A stretch of DNA of 64,000 bases from positions 1 to 64,000 of the forward strand of contig NZ_LMDI01000007.1 in the NCBI RefSeq assembly GCF_001425785.1. The letters are read 5' to 3'. A program made the position numbers and the translations under genes. Of this stretch, positions 15,172 to 23,093 are shown piece after piece. The notes under the pieces were generated by a model. The model was not told the DNA's origin. It saw only the letters and a list, made by a program, of their open reading frames with translations, and did no database searches. The DNA comes from Rhizobacter sp. Root1221. GTDB lineage: Bacteria; Pseudomonadota; Gammaproteobacteria; Burkholderiales; Burkholderiaceae_C. Each line of letters opens with the position of its first letter. Position 1 is the first letter of the stretch.

Positions 15172-16422
15172 ATGCTCTCATCCCTCTTCGGCGACCTGCG
15201 TGCCAACCGGGGTCACCGCACCGGCGGCGCCGATGGCGAGGAACACGGCTTTGCGGCCACCACGCTGATGGAAAGCACGGCCACCGAGGTCAACGACCAG
15301 GGCCAGATGATCGACAACCAGCAGCGCGACCTGGTGGTCGTGGGCTCGCCGGCCCAGGCCATCCGCGACCACTTCGCCACCACCCGCGCCGACCTCGACA
15401 CCGCCAACCGCCAGATCACGCTGGTGGACCCCACCGGGGTGTGGGCCCCGTCGGTCATCAAGGCGCTGTCCGACGCCACCGGGCGCGCGGTCGAACGCCT
15501 GCACTTGCGCGAGCAAGGCACCTTGCGCACGCTGGCCGTCATCGAACGCACCACGGTCGACCGGCGCAACGAAAACACGCTGCGCATCTACCACGCCGCG
15601 GTGCGGGCCCCGGGCTCCGCCAACGCCGCCATCCCCACGGCCCTGATGGAACGCAGCCACATGACGGCCGTGATCGTGGGCGCCATGTCGCCCCACGACA
15701 TCGACGACCTGCTCGTGAACCTGCAGGAAGCGGTCCAGGAACCCAACTGGCGCTGCCCCACGCTGCTGTTCATGCTGCCGCCCAACGCCGTCTGGATCGC
15801 CAACAAGATCGCCATGTACGACTGGCCGGCGGCACTGAAGGTGCAGGTGCTGAACGAGGCCCTGACCAGTGCATCGGCCGTGTGGAACTCGCTGCTCGGC
15901 ATCTGGAACCGCGTCAAGGCGGTGCCCCCGTGGCAGCCGCCCCAGGCGCCCAACGAACACGGCATCGAGGGTTACCCCATCAAGGTCGCCGACCTCGACC
16001 GCCCTGACTCGCCCCCCGCCGTGCTGGTGGAAGGCCACATCGGCCGCGTGCCGCTGGCCGTCGAAGCTGCCGACCGCGCGGTGGCCGCCATGCTCGGCAT
16101 CGAAGGGCTGCTCGGCTGCGCGGTGGTCGACGCCGCCACCGGCTTCACCCTCGCCCGCCAGAGCCGTGAAGGCGAACCGGTGCACCTCGAACTCGCTGCC
16201 GCCGGCAGCGCCCAGGTGCTGCGCGCCCACCAGCAGGCGTCCACCAGCATGGGCCTCGACCACGACATCGAGGAAATCATGACCAGCGCCGGCGGCCGCC
16301 ACCATGTGCTTCGCACCGTGTCGCGGCACAAGGGGTTGTTCCTGTTCGCGCTGCTCGACAAGAAGCGGGCGAACCTGGCCTTGGCCCGCTACAAGCTGAT
16401 GGAGGCGGAGCAGGCCCTCTGA
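15172..16422 (+). CDS. Two-domain protein with C-terminal roadblock/LC7-like domain (paralogue 1)
   Basis: Encodes 416 residues with no signal peptide. I know no characterised homologue. Residues about 50-270 form an alpha/beta domain with strand segments (D-L-V-V-V-G-S, Q-I-T-L-V-D, T-A-V-I-V-G, L-L-F-M-L-P). Residues about 285-410 look like a roadblock/LC7 fold: L-L-G-C-A-V-V-D, then A-G-S-A-Q-V-L-R-A-H, then L-F-L-F-A-L-L-D-K-K-R-A-N-L-A-L-A-R-Y. The same order of segments recurs in the protein at 29019-30284, including L-D-K-x-x-A-N-L-x-L-x-R, so the two are paralogues. Roadblock proteins usually act as dimers with Ras-like GTPases; none is visible here. It follows the TetR gene by 76 bases but need not be related to it. 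Confidence 0.6.
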   Translation: MLSSLFGDLRANRGHRTGGADGEEHGFAATTLMESTATEVNDQGQMIDNQQRDLVVVGSPAQAIRDHFATTRADLDTANRQITLVDPTGVWAPSVIKALSDATGRAVERLHLREQGTLRTLAVIERTTVDRRNENTLRIYHAAVRAPGSANAAIPTALMERSHMTAVIVGAMSPHDIDDLLVNLQEAVQEPNWRCPTLLFMLPPNAVWIANKIAMYDWPAALKVQVLNEALTSASAVWNSLLGIWNRVKAVPPWQPPQAPNEHGIEGYPIKVADLDRPDSPPAVLVEGHIGRVPLAVEAADRAVAAMLGIEGLLGCAVVDAATGFTLARQSREGEPVHLELAAAGSAQVLRAHQQASTSMGLDHDIEEIMTSAGGRHHVLRTVSRHKGLFLFALLDKKRANLALARYKLMEAEQAL

Positions 16423-16453
16423 GGGTCGCCCAACCGGCCCCCGGGTGGGGGCA

Positions 16454-17095
16454 TCAGCGGCCCGTCGACTTGACGATGCCTTGCGCCAGGCCGTCGACGG
16501 TGTTGCCCGCAGCGTCCGTGGCCTGCGGATCGGCACCTTGCGACTTCAGCGTGTTCAACACTTCCAGGCGGCCGAAGAGGGCCGCGTACATGGCGGGGGT
16601 CTGGCCGGAAGCATTCCGGTGGTCGGGATCGCATCCGGCTTTCATCAGGAGTCGCGCCACCCCGATCTCGGCCTTGAAGATGGCGCCCATCAGCGCCGTG
16701 TTGCCGCGGAGATCCTCGGCGCACGGGTTCGCACCCGCAGCGATGAGCAACCGCACCGCGTTCTCATGACCGTGGTAGGCCGAGAGGATGAGCGCGGTGT
16801 AGCCCTTCTCGTCACGCGTGTCGAGGTCGTAGCGCGCAGCGACGAACTCCTTCAGGATGGCTTCGTTGCCACTGCGTGCGGCGTCGAACAGGTAGGCATG
16901 CAGCTTTCGTGACACGGCGTCGGCATCGAGGGAGGTGGCGCCGGCCGGGGCCGGTACCACCTCGCTGCGGTAGCCCCCGGCCGAGGCAGCAGGTGCCTCG
17001 GCCGGGGATGCCATGGGCTCCGCGAGCGCGCCGCCGGCCCACAGCGTGACCGACAACACCGCCGCGACGGTCTTCGAGAAACGGTAGTGGCCCAT
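16454..17095 (-). CDS. ankB: Periplasmic ankyrin-repeat protein, AnkB-like
   Basis: Encodes 213 residues. The N-terminus is a signal peptide (K-T-V-A-A-V-L-S-V-T-L-W-A-G-G-A-L-A) followed by a Pro/Ala linker. From about residue 70 there are four ankyrin-type repeats: G-Y-T-A-L-I-L-S-A-Y, G-N-T-A-L-M-G-A-I-F, G-Q-T-P-A-M-Y-A-A-L and a final degenerate one. It lies 23 bases downstream of a periplasmic catalase gene. This mirrors katB-ankB of Pseudomonas aeruginosa, where the ankyrin protein is needed for full activity of the exported catalase. The start at 17095 is chosen for the signal peptide; an in-frame ATG at 17113 is an alternative. Confidence 0.8.
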   Translation of the reverse strand: MGHYRFSKTVAAVLSVTLWAGGALAEPMASPAEAPAASAGGYRSEVVPAPAGATSLDADAVSRKLHAYLFDAARSGNEAILKEFVAARYDLDTRDEKGYTALILSAYHGHENAVRLLIAAGANPCAEDLRGNTALMGAIFKAEIGVARLLMKAGCDPDHRNASGQTPAMYAALFGRLEVLNTLKSQGADPQATDAAGNTVDGLAQGIVKSTGR

Positions 17096-17118
17096 GGCTG
17101 CGCTCCGGAGCATCGCGC

Positions 17119-18654
17119 TTACTCGCTCAGGGCGGCAGCAAGCCGCTGCACGCGGCCCGCATCCGCCTTCACCGCCTGCGCCACGGCCGCACCGTATTGG
17201 CTGTCGGCCTTGTAGAAGTGCGACAGCATCGTGTACTTGGTGGTGTCGTCCTTCACCTTGCCAAGGTCTCCGGCGAGGTTGGCAACGAGGTTGGCCTGGT
17301 CTTGCTTGGACAGCGAACGGTAGAACTCACCGGCTTGGCGGAAGTTCAGCGTCTTGGCGATGCGCGCCTGCTGCGTGCTGCCCGCGAGTGCCGAGCTGCT
17401 GTAGCGCACGGCGGCATCCTGCGGCTTCGGCGCGATGCGGGACGGCTCGTAGTTCACCGTGCCGTTGCGGGCCGCGGAGTTCGATTCCCCGTCCTGGTTG
17501 TTGTTGTTCGACGTGCCCTTGGGCGCGTTGATCGGCAGCTGGAACACGTTCGTGCCGACCCGGTAGAGCTGCGTGTCGTTGTAGCTGAACACGCGCCCCT
17601 GGAGCAGCCGGTCTTCCGACGGTTCGATCCCCGGAACCAGGTTGCCTGGCGCGAAGGCGGCCTGCTCGGTCTCCTGGAACACGTTGGCCGGGTTGCGATT
17701 GAGCGTCATCGTGCCGACCTTGGTTTCAGGCACGCCGTTCCAGACCTTCGTGGCATCCAGCGGGTTGAAGTCGAAGCCGTCGAGCTGGTCGGGGCGGAGC
17801 GTCTGCACGTACAGGTCCCACTTCGGGAAATCGCCTTTCGAGATGGCTTCGATCAGGTCCTCGGACGCGTGGTTGAACGTCTGGCCTTGCACGGTGGACG
17901 CTTGCGCGCCGGTCAGGTTCTTCTGGCCTTGCAGGCTCTTCCAGTGGAACTTGACGTAGGTGGTCGCGCCGCGTGCGTCGACGAACTTGTAGGCATGCAC
18001 GCCGTTGCCGTCCATCGTGCGATAGCTGGCCGGGATGCCGAAGTCGGAGTACACGCGCGTCAGCATGTGCGTGGCTTCCGGCACGTGCGAGAAAAAGTCG
18101 AAGACGCGGTTCGGGTCCTGCACGTTGGTGTCGGGGCCGGGCTTCAGGCTGTGGACCATGTCGGGGAACTTGATCGCGTCGCGGATGAAGAAGATCGGCA
18201 GGTTGTTCCCCACCAGGTCCCAGTTGCCCTCCGAGGTGTAGAACTTGGTGGCGAACCCGCGCGGATCGCGCAGCGTCTCGGGCGAATGGTTGCCGTGGAT
18301 GACCGTGGAGAAGCGCACGAACACCGGGGTCGTGGTGCCCGGCACGAAGACCTTCGCACGCGTGAAGGCCGAGATGTCAGCGGTGGCGATGAACTGGCCA
18401 TGCGCGCCGGTACCTCGTGCGTGCACCACGCGTTCGGGGATGCGTTCGCGGTCGAAGCGTTGCAGCTTCTGGATCAACTGCACGTCTTGCAGCAGCACCG
18501 GCCCGCCGGGGCCGGCGGTCTGCGAGTTCTGGTTGTCGCCCACCGGCGCGCCGTTGTCACGCGTGAGCCCCTGCTGGGCCCACACGGGCACCGAGACCGA
18601 GACGCACACAGCGGCGCACACCGCCGACGATGCCAGTTTGAGGGAATTCTTCAT
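17119..18654 (-). CDS. katB: Exported heme catalase, KatB-like
   Basis: Encodes 511 residues. A signal peptide (A-A-V-C-V-S-V-S-V-P-V-W-A) precedes a clade-type monofunctional catalase. The distal His78 lies in E-R-V-V-H-A-R-G-T-G-A, Arg/Phe/Ser in V-R-F-S-T-V, and the proximal heme Tyr in R-V-F-S-Y-N-D-T-Q. It converts hydrogen peroxide to water and oxygen in the periplasm. A reader should note that the stop is followed after 23 bases by the ankyrin gene, giving a two-gene operon. A 12-base perfect inverted repeat sits between 7 and 40 bases upstream of the ATG and may control it. OxyR is encoded 2.8 kb away. Confidence 0.9.
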   Translation of the reverse strand: MKNSLKLASSAVCAAVCVSVSVPVWAQQGLTRDNGAPVGDNQNSQTAGPGGPVLLQDVQLIQKLQRFDRERIPERVVHARGTGAHGQFIATADISAFTRAKVFVPGTTTPVFVRFSTVIHGNHSPETLRDPRGFATKFYTSEGNWDLVGNNLPIFFIRDAIKFPDMVHSLKPGPDTNVQDPNRVFDFFSHVPEATHMLTRVYSDFGIPASYRTMDGNGVHAYKFVDARGATTYVKFHWKSLQGQKNLTGAQASTVQGQTFNHASEDLIEAISKGDFPKWDLYVQTLRPDQLDGFDFNPLDATKVWNGVPETKVGTMTLNRNPANVFQETEQAAFAPGNLVPGIEPSEDRLLQGRVFSYNDTQLYRVGTNVFQLPINAPKGTSNNNNQDGESNSAARNGTVNYEPSRIAPKPQDAAVRYSSSALAGSTQQARIAKTLNFRQAGEFYRSLSKQDQANLVANLAGDLGKVKDDTTKYTMLSHFYKADSQYGAAVAQAVKADAGRVQRLAAALSE

Positions 18655-18660
18655 GAGGCC

Positions 18661-18694
18661 ACGCTCCACCGAGGTTGTTGATTCGGTGGAGCGT
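18661..18694 (-). promoter_or_regulatory. Long perfect inverted repeat in the katB leader
   Basis: ACGCTCCACCGA at 18661-18672 is inverted perfectly as TCGGTGGAGCGT at 18683-18694, with a 10-base spacer. It begins 7 bases upstream of the katB start codon, so in the mRNA it would form a 12-pair stem covering the ribosome-binding region. As DNA it could equally be an operator. No U-run follows, so it is not an intrinsic terminator. Confidence 0.55.
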
Positions 18695-18877
18695 AGGGGG
18701 AGCGGCTTGGGGCCGGAAGTCGATAACTTCAATTCAACCCATTGAGAATGCCGATGACCGGCGAGCGTTCAAACACCCGCTTGGCCGGCTCCAATTCAAA
18801 ACACGACAAGACCCCATCGCGTTACCAGCCCCCAACCGGCGAAACGGCAGAGCAAGGCCGAAAGGCCTTGCCACGCA

Positions 18878-19600
18878 TCACCACTCGAGCGGTGCCGTCG
18901 TGATGGCGTCCAGGGCCGACTCCGCAACGACCTGGCCGGCACTGTCCGTGTGCCGGAAGCGAATGACGCCGAAGCCCTTGGCGAACCAGAGCGTCGACGG
19001 CCCATCTGTGGTGTTGCCGGCCTCGACCACCCGGATCTTGCAGGTATTCGCGAATGTGTGGCCCCCCAGGGTCTGCGCCTCGAAGCCCTCTAACGTCCAG
19101 GTTTCCTGCCGTGCGATCGTCTGGGTCTGGCCCGCATTGCTGCCACTCAGCTCGGACACCGTGTCGACATAACTCATCGTGGCGGCCTGCCCGGCCTGCA
19201 GGTCCAGCGGCAGCAGGAAGCCGTCTGAGTGCACGACCTTCGTCTCGGCCACACCGGCCTGGTCATAGCGGATGAAACCCCAGAAGCGGATGCCGCTGGA
19301 TTGCTGCGACCAGTACGTCGCCGTGGTGCGGAGGTTGGTCGCGTCTTCCAGGTCCACCATGGCGCCGCGCGTCGCGCCCTCGAAGGGTTCCTCAAGCATC
19401 CGGACGCCGTCGGAGGGGCCCCCCTCGGGATCGGTCATGGTGTATGCCACACCGGCGGTGATGCCGAGGCAGCTGGCCAGCGTGGGCGCGGCAGGCGCCG
19501 TGGGGCTGCTTTCGCCGTCGTCATCGCCGCCGCCGCAAGCGGCCAGGGCGGCGCACACGGCCGTGGTGAGCAGGAGGGTCTTGGTCCGGGGGAACTTCAT
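18878..19600 (-). CDS. Putative lipoprotein of unknown function
   Basis: Encodes 240 residues. The N-terminus is a lipoprotein signal with the lipobox L-A-A-C followed by G-G-G-D-D-D, a typical surface tether. The mature part is rich in Thr, Ser, Gly and aromatic residues and probably all beta. It has three further Cys residues, at S-C-L-G, N-T-C-K and the lipid Cys. No family was recognised. The ATG at 19600 is preferred over one 12 bases upstream because it begins the charged n-region (K-F-P-R-T-K). It is followed by 220 bases without a gene before katB. Confidence 0.7.
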   Translation of the reverse strand: MKFPRTKTLLLTTAVCAALAACGGGDDDGESSPTAPAAPTLASCLGITAGVAYTMTDPEGGPSDGVRMLEEPFEGATRGAMVDLEDATNLRTTATYWSQQSSGIRFWGFIRYDQAGVAETKVVHSDGFLLPLDLQAGQAATMSYVDTVSELSGSNAGQTQTIARQETWTLEGFEAQTLGGHTFANTCKIRVVEAGNTTDGPSTLWFAKGFGVIRFRHTDSAGQVVAESALDAITTAPLEW

Positions 19601-19956
19601 GGGATCAGGCACGTACAGTGTTGGGGAAAATCACGACCGCGCGCAGCTACCGCGGCACGAGGCGTTCGGCGCCCAGGTTGGCGGGCGAGACCATTCGGGT
19701 CCGAGCCGCAGAGTAGACGGCCTTCGCGGCCGGTACGCTGCCCCAAAGGCCTCCGTTCGCTGACGCACCTGTGAACGTTCGCCCCTGCACCAGCCGTGTT
19801 GCGCAGCACACACAAGGCCCAGTGAAGGCACGTTGCCGACGGTTCTGGCACCCGCCCGCCATCGAGCCGTGATCGCTTCCTGGTGATTTTTGGCTACCGA
19901 TCTCTTATCCTGCTGTCGTCGCCAAGGCATGCCCAAGCCCTCCCCGCCATCAAACC
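19601..19956. other. Intergenic stretch without a recognisable gene
   Basis: These 356 bases separate the divergent lipoprotein and AraC genes. They contain five scattered TTCG words, none with the 16-base spacing of an hrpII box. Short open frames here show no recognisable product. The right end must hold the promoter of the AraC gene at 19957. Confidence 0.5.
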
Positions 19957-20997
19957 ATGAACACCCTCCCTCCCGACGAAAGAACGCAGGAAGTCTGGAC
20001 CACTACCGCCTTGCGGCCCGATCGCCAGTTCGAGGCTTGGCGCGAGGTGATCGTCGATGCGCACCTGAGCTGGGACATTCCGAAGATCGACTGCGAGAGC
20101 TTCCCGGCCTCCATGCGCCAGCACCGCCTCGGCGGACTGCGGCTGACGGACTGCACGGCGCCCACACGTGTGACCGGCATGCGCGGCCGAGCGCAGATCG
20201 CGCGCGACGATGAGGCTTATCTCACCGTCGTGATGATCGCCGAAGGCAGCGAAACCTTGGGGCTCGGCGACCACGAGGTGCATCTCACCGAAGGCATGTT
20301 CATGCTGTGGGACAGCACTCGCCCGATGGCCTTCGCAACCGGTGAACACCTGCGTCAGATGTCGCTGCTGATCCCCGAGGCCGAGTTGCTGCGCCGCATG
20401 CCGCGGGTGCGCGACCTCGTCGGCCGCCCGATGGGCGGCCTGCACGGGGCCGGCGGCCTGTTCATGGATCACTTCCGTTCGCTGATACGGCGCTTCGACG
20501 AGTTACCGGCAGCCAGCCGCGAGCCGGCACTGCATGCCACGCTCGACCTGCTCGGCGTGTGCCTCGGCGGGCAACCCGAGTTGCCACCGCCCCGGCTGCG
20601 GCAACTCATGCACCAACAGGTGCAGAGCCACATCGAGAAACACCTCGCGGACCCCGCACTGGGCATCGCCTCACTGGCGGGCCACTTTCGCATGTCCGAA
20701 CGCAACATCCACAAGCTGTTCGCAGGCACCGGCACCACGGTATCCGCCCACATCCGCGACCGGCGCCTCGCCATGTGCCGGCGAGACCTGATCAGCTGCT
20801 CGCTGAGAGCCCGGCATGTCTCCGAGATCGCCCATCACTGGGGCTTCACCGACCTCAGCCACTTCAGCAAGGCCTTCCGCGCCGCCTACGGGATGTCGCC
20901 GAGCGAGTGGCGTGCGCAAACCCCGGTTGACGCAGCACCGGGAGCGGATCAAATTCCCGGTATGCAGGGAGGTGTCCATGTCACAAGACAATCGTGA
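19957..20997 (+). CDS. AraC-family regulator (AraC-binding-like N-terminal domain)
   Basis: Encodes 346 residues. The N-terminal 190 residues resemble the AraC_binding_2/FeaR-type sensor: R-Q-F-E-A-W-R-E-V-I, T-V-V-M-I-A-E-G-S and F-M-L-W-D-S-T-R-P. The C-terminal 100 residues carry both helix-turn-helix motifs: L-A-G-H-F-R-M-S-E-R-N-I-H-K-L-F and V-S-E-I-A-H-H-W-G-F-T-D-L-S-H-F-S-K-A-F. The last 20 bases overlap the start of the SnoaL-like gene, so the two are co-transcribed and probably functionally linked. The inducer is unknown. Confidence 0.87.
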   Translation: MNTLPPDERTQEVWTTTALRPDRQFEAWREVIVDAHLSWDIPKIDCESFPASMRQHRLGGLRLTDCTAPTRVTGMRGRAQIARDDEAYLTVVMIAEGSETLGLGDHEVHLTEGMFMLWDSTRPMAFATGEHLRQMSLLIPEAELLRRMPRVRDLVGRPMGGLHGAGGLFMDHFRSLIRRFDELPAASREPALHATLDLLGVCLGGQPELPPPRLRQLMHQQVQSHIEKHLADPALGIASLAGHFRMSERNIHKLFAGTGTTVSAHIRDRRLAMCRRDLISCSLRARHVSEIAHHWGFTDLSHFSKAFRAAYGMSPSEWRAQTPVDAAPGADQIPGMQGGVHVTRQS

Positions 20998-21442
20998 ACT
21001 GGCTCGGCGATGGATGGACGAGGTCTGGAACCAGCGACTGGAGCCGACCATCGGCGACATGCTCGCACCGAACGTCATCGGACACGCCGAAGGCAACGTC
21101 GACATCCGCGACGTGCCCGGGTTCCGGGCGTACCGGAGCGCTCTGTTGAACGCCTTCCCGAACCTGCGGATCGAGGTGGAGGACGTGATCAGCAGCGGCG
21201 ATGACGTCGCCGTGCGGTGGCGTGTCTGCGGAACACACGACGGCGACGGATTGGGCATCGCCGCAACCGGCCAACCCGTCGAGTTCTGGGGCATGACGTG
21301 GTTGCGCTTCTCCGACGGGCGCATCGTCGAGGGTTGGGATGCCTGGAACCAAGGCGGCGTGGTGCAGCGGCTGCAGACGGGGTGGGCGGCGTCCCGGGCG
21401 CCTGCCAGCCCTGGGGTTCATGCCGCCAGCCGCACGCCCTGA
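20978..21442 (+). CDS. SnoaL-like (NTF2-fold) ester cyclase/isomerase family protein
   Basis: Encodes 154 residues. The pattern W-M-D-E-V-W-N-Q, then V-I-G-H-A-E-G, G-F-R-A-Y-R-S-A-L-L-N-A-F-P, V-A-V-R-W-R-V-C-G-T-H and V-E-F-W-G-M-T-W-L-R-F is the SnoaL-like polyketide cyclase fold, a small cone-shaped pocket. Catalysis is not certain: many members only bind ligands. The ATG lies inside the end of the AraC gene with GGGAGG a few bases before it. The 3' end overlaps the convergent oxyR gene by 25 bases, so the last residues share sequence with the end of that gene. Confidence 0.78.
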   Translation: MSQDNRELARRWMDEVWNQRLEPTIGDMLAPNVIGHAEGNVDIRDVPGFRAYRSALLNAFPNLRIEVEDVISSGDDVAVRWRVCGTHDGDGLGIAATGQPVEFWGMTWLRFSDGRIVEGWDAWNQGGVVQRLQTGWAASRAPASPGVHAASRTP

Positions 21443-22326
21443 GGAGGCGCCTCCCGCAGGCTCGCGCAAAGCTGCCGCAGTTCATCCGTCATGGCGTGCC
21501 CGGTGGGCCACACCATGCCGATGCGACGGCACTCGCCCGACGCCAGCGGCCGGATCACGAGACCGGCACCGCCGAGGTAGCCGACCGCGAGCGCGGGCAG
21601 GAGCGTGCAGCCGAGACCCGCGGCCACCAGGTGGCGCAGCGTTTCGAGGCTGGTGGCACGGCAATCGGCGGAATCGTCCTGGGCCGACTCCAGCTGCCCG
21701 CAGGCGGCGAGCGCCTGCCCGCGCAGGCAATGCACGTCGGTCAGCAACATCAGGCGCAGTCCACTCAGCACATCGGTGCCGACGACCGACGCCGGCGCGA
21801 TCGGGTGATCGGGCGGACATGCCACGAAAAAGGGTTCATCGAACAAGGGCTGCTCCACGAGCTTGCCCGGGTTCGATGCGGGCAGCGCAACGAAGGCCGC
21901 GTCGATGAGGTGGTCGTCCAGCTTTTCCTCGAGGCGCCGCGTCGTGTCTTCATGGATCACGAGATGGAGCCGCGGGTAGCGTGACCGCAGCTCAGGCAGC
22001 AGCCACGGAAGGAAGTACGGCGCCAACGTCGGGATCACCCCGATGTTGAGCGCGCCCTGCAGCGGTCCGCGGCGCAGCCGCGTGAGCCGCAGGATGTCGT
22101 CGGCCTCGGCAAGCAGCCGGCTGGCCCGCTCCACGATCTGCTCCCCGAGCGGCGTGGGCACCGGCTGCTTGCCGCTGCGGTCGATCAAGGTCATGCCGAG
22201 ATAGGCTTCGAGTTTGCGTACCTGGGCGCTCAGCGTCGGCTGTGTGACGTTGCAGGCCTCTGCCGCACGCCCGAAATGGCGATGTTCGGCGATCGCGACC
22301 AGATAGCGGAGTTCACGCAGGGTCAT
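21418..22326 (-). CDS. oxyR: OxyR-type LysR-family hydrogen-peroxide sensor
   Basis: Encodes 302 residues. The LysR helix-turn-helix occupies residues 1-60 (R-Y-L-V-A-I-A-E-H-R-H-F-G-R-A-A-E-A). Cys200 and Cys209, in H-C-L-R-G-Q-A-L-A-A-C, reproduce the Cys199-Cys208 redox pair of Escherichia coli OxyR with identical spacing. Oxidation by peroxide forms a disulfide and activates defence genes. L-L-T-D-V-H-C and T-S-L-E-T-L-R-H-L-V-A-A-G-L-G also match OxyR. Likely targets in this window are the exported catalase (17119-18654) and perhaps bcp, though no OxyR site was proven. The 3' end overlaps the convergent SnoaL-like gene. Confidence 0.88.
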   Translation of the reverse strand: MTLRELRYLVAIAEHRHFGRAAEACNVTQPTLSAQVRKLEAYLGMTLIDRSGKQPVPTPLGEQIVERASRLLAEADDILRLTRLRRGPLQGALNIGVIPTLAPYFLPWLLPELRSRYPRLHLVIHEDTTRRLEEKLDDHLIDAAFVALPASNPGKLVEQPLFDEPFFVACPPDHPIAPASVVGTDVLSGLRLMLLTDVHCLRGQALAACGQLESAQDDSADCRATSLETLRHLVAAGLGCTLLPALAVGYLGGAGLVIRPLASGECRRIGMVWPTGHAMTDELRQLCASLREAPPQGVRLAA

Positions 22327-22455
22327 GGTGTTCTGTCGAGTGCCGGGGAAAATTGCCGGGAAAAGCGGCAGAACCCGGGACGGTCCGCTCGGACACGCCC
22401 CGGGTTGGGTCCATCGAACGCAGGATCAGCCCGAGGACTGCGCCTGCGCTTCAAC

Positions 22456-22890
22456 TCACCACGGCGATCCGATGAAGTTCACGCCATTGCCGATGGCGCA
22501 ACGGAACGAGACCTGGTTGACCTGGGCGTAGTCGGGCAGGCTCAAGGTCGTGGACGTGAAGGCGATGGAGCCATCGGGCTTGACCCGGTACCGCAACACC
22601 TGCTGGAGCGGTTTGTTGTCGGCGGAAACGGCCACGACGCTGTCCGAGAACGCCAGCGTCGAGTCCGCCAGGACGCGGTAGGAGCCGATCGTCAGGCCGC
22701 CCTTGGTCTGCGAAGGCTGGCCGGTGCCCTCCGGCGTGCAACGGCTGAGGTCGATCACCGCGGAGACACGATGTCCGGCATCGAGCGAGCGCTGGATGGA
22801 GGCCAGGTCGTTCAGTGGCGGGCTGGCATGGCTGGCCGTTCCGAAAGCCAAAGCGGCGCAGGGCAAGAGATGCTTGAGTTTGATTTTCAT
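22456..22890 (-). CDS. virK: VirK-family secreted protein
   Basis: Encodes 144 residues. A signal peptide ([16 protein letters not shown]) is followed by a domain matching the VirK family: [21 protein letters not shown]-x-I-G-S-Y-R, [17 protein letters not shown] and F-R-C-A-I-G-N-G-V. VirK was first seen as part of the plant-induced vir regulon of Agrobacterium and recurs in plant-associated Xanthomonas and Ralstonia; its biochemical role is not settled. AGGAGG lies 6 bases before the ATG. A PIP-type promoter with a good -10 lies upstream, so HrpX/HrpB-like control is likely. It reads toward oxyR, 129 bases away. Confidence 0.85.
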   Translation of the reverse strand: MKIKLKHLLPCAALAFGTASHASPPLNDLASIQRSLDAGHRVSAVIDLSRCTPEGTGQPSQTKGGLTIGSYRVLADSTLAFSDSVVAVSADNKPLQQVLRYRVKPDGSIAFTSTTLSLPDYAQVNQVSFRCAIGNGVNFIGSPW

Positions 22891-22936
22891 TTTGGATCCT
22901 CCTTGAAGATGGCAGCGGGCTTCTGCTGCACGGCGC

Positions 22937-22997
22937 ACCTTACAGAAAGATCCTCGGCAGACCGGTGACAAAACGAAGCAGTGTCCGGAATTCCGAA
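22937..22997 (-). promoter_or_regulatory. PIP/hrpII promoter of virK
   Basis: On the minus strand TTCGG (22997-22993) and TTCGT (22977-22973) are separated by exactly 15 bases, fitting TTCGB-N15-TTCGB. Exactly 30 bases downstream is TAAGGT (22942-22937), a full match to the YANNNT -10 expected at 30-32 bases. The virK start is a further 46 bases on. This is the best formed of three such sites in the window. Confidence 0.7.
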
Positions 22998-23093
22998 ACA
23001 GGAAACGCCAGATACCCTGCCGCGCGGCGATTCCCGCGCTCGGCTAACATCGACCCGTGGCGGACACCGTGCCCGCCTGTCGGTTGCCGAGCC

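Noticed and set aside
18840-18862. CGAA pair (minus-strand TTCG repeats) upstream of katB
   Set aside because: Spacing is 15 rather than 16 between the four-base words, and the pair lies beyond the lipoprotein stop with no suitable -10, so it does not fit the hrpII rule.
19665-19781. Cluster of TTCG words before the AraC gene
   Set aside because: The five words are 22-33 bases apart; none has the 20-base period required for a PIP box.
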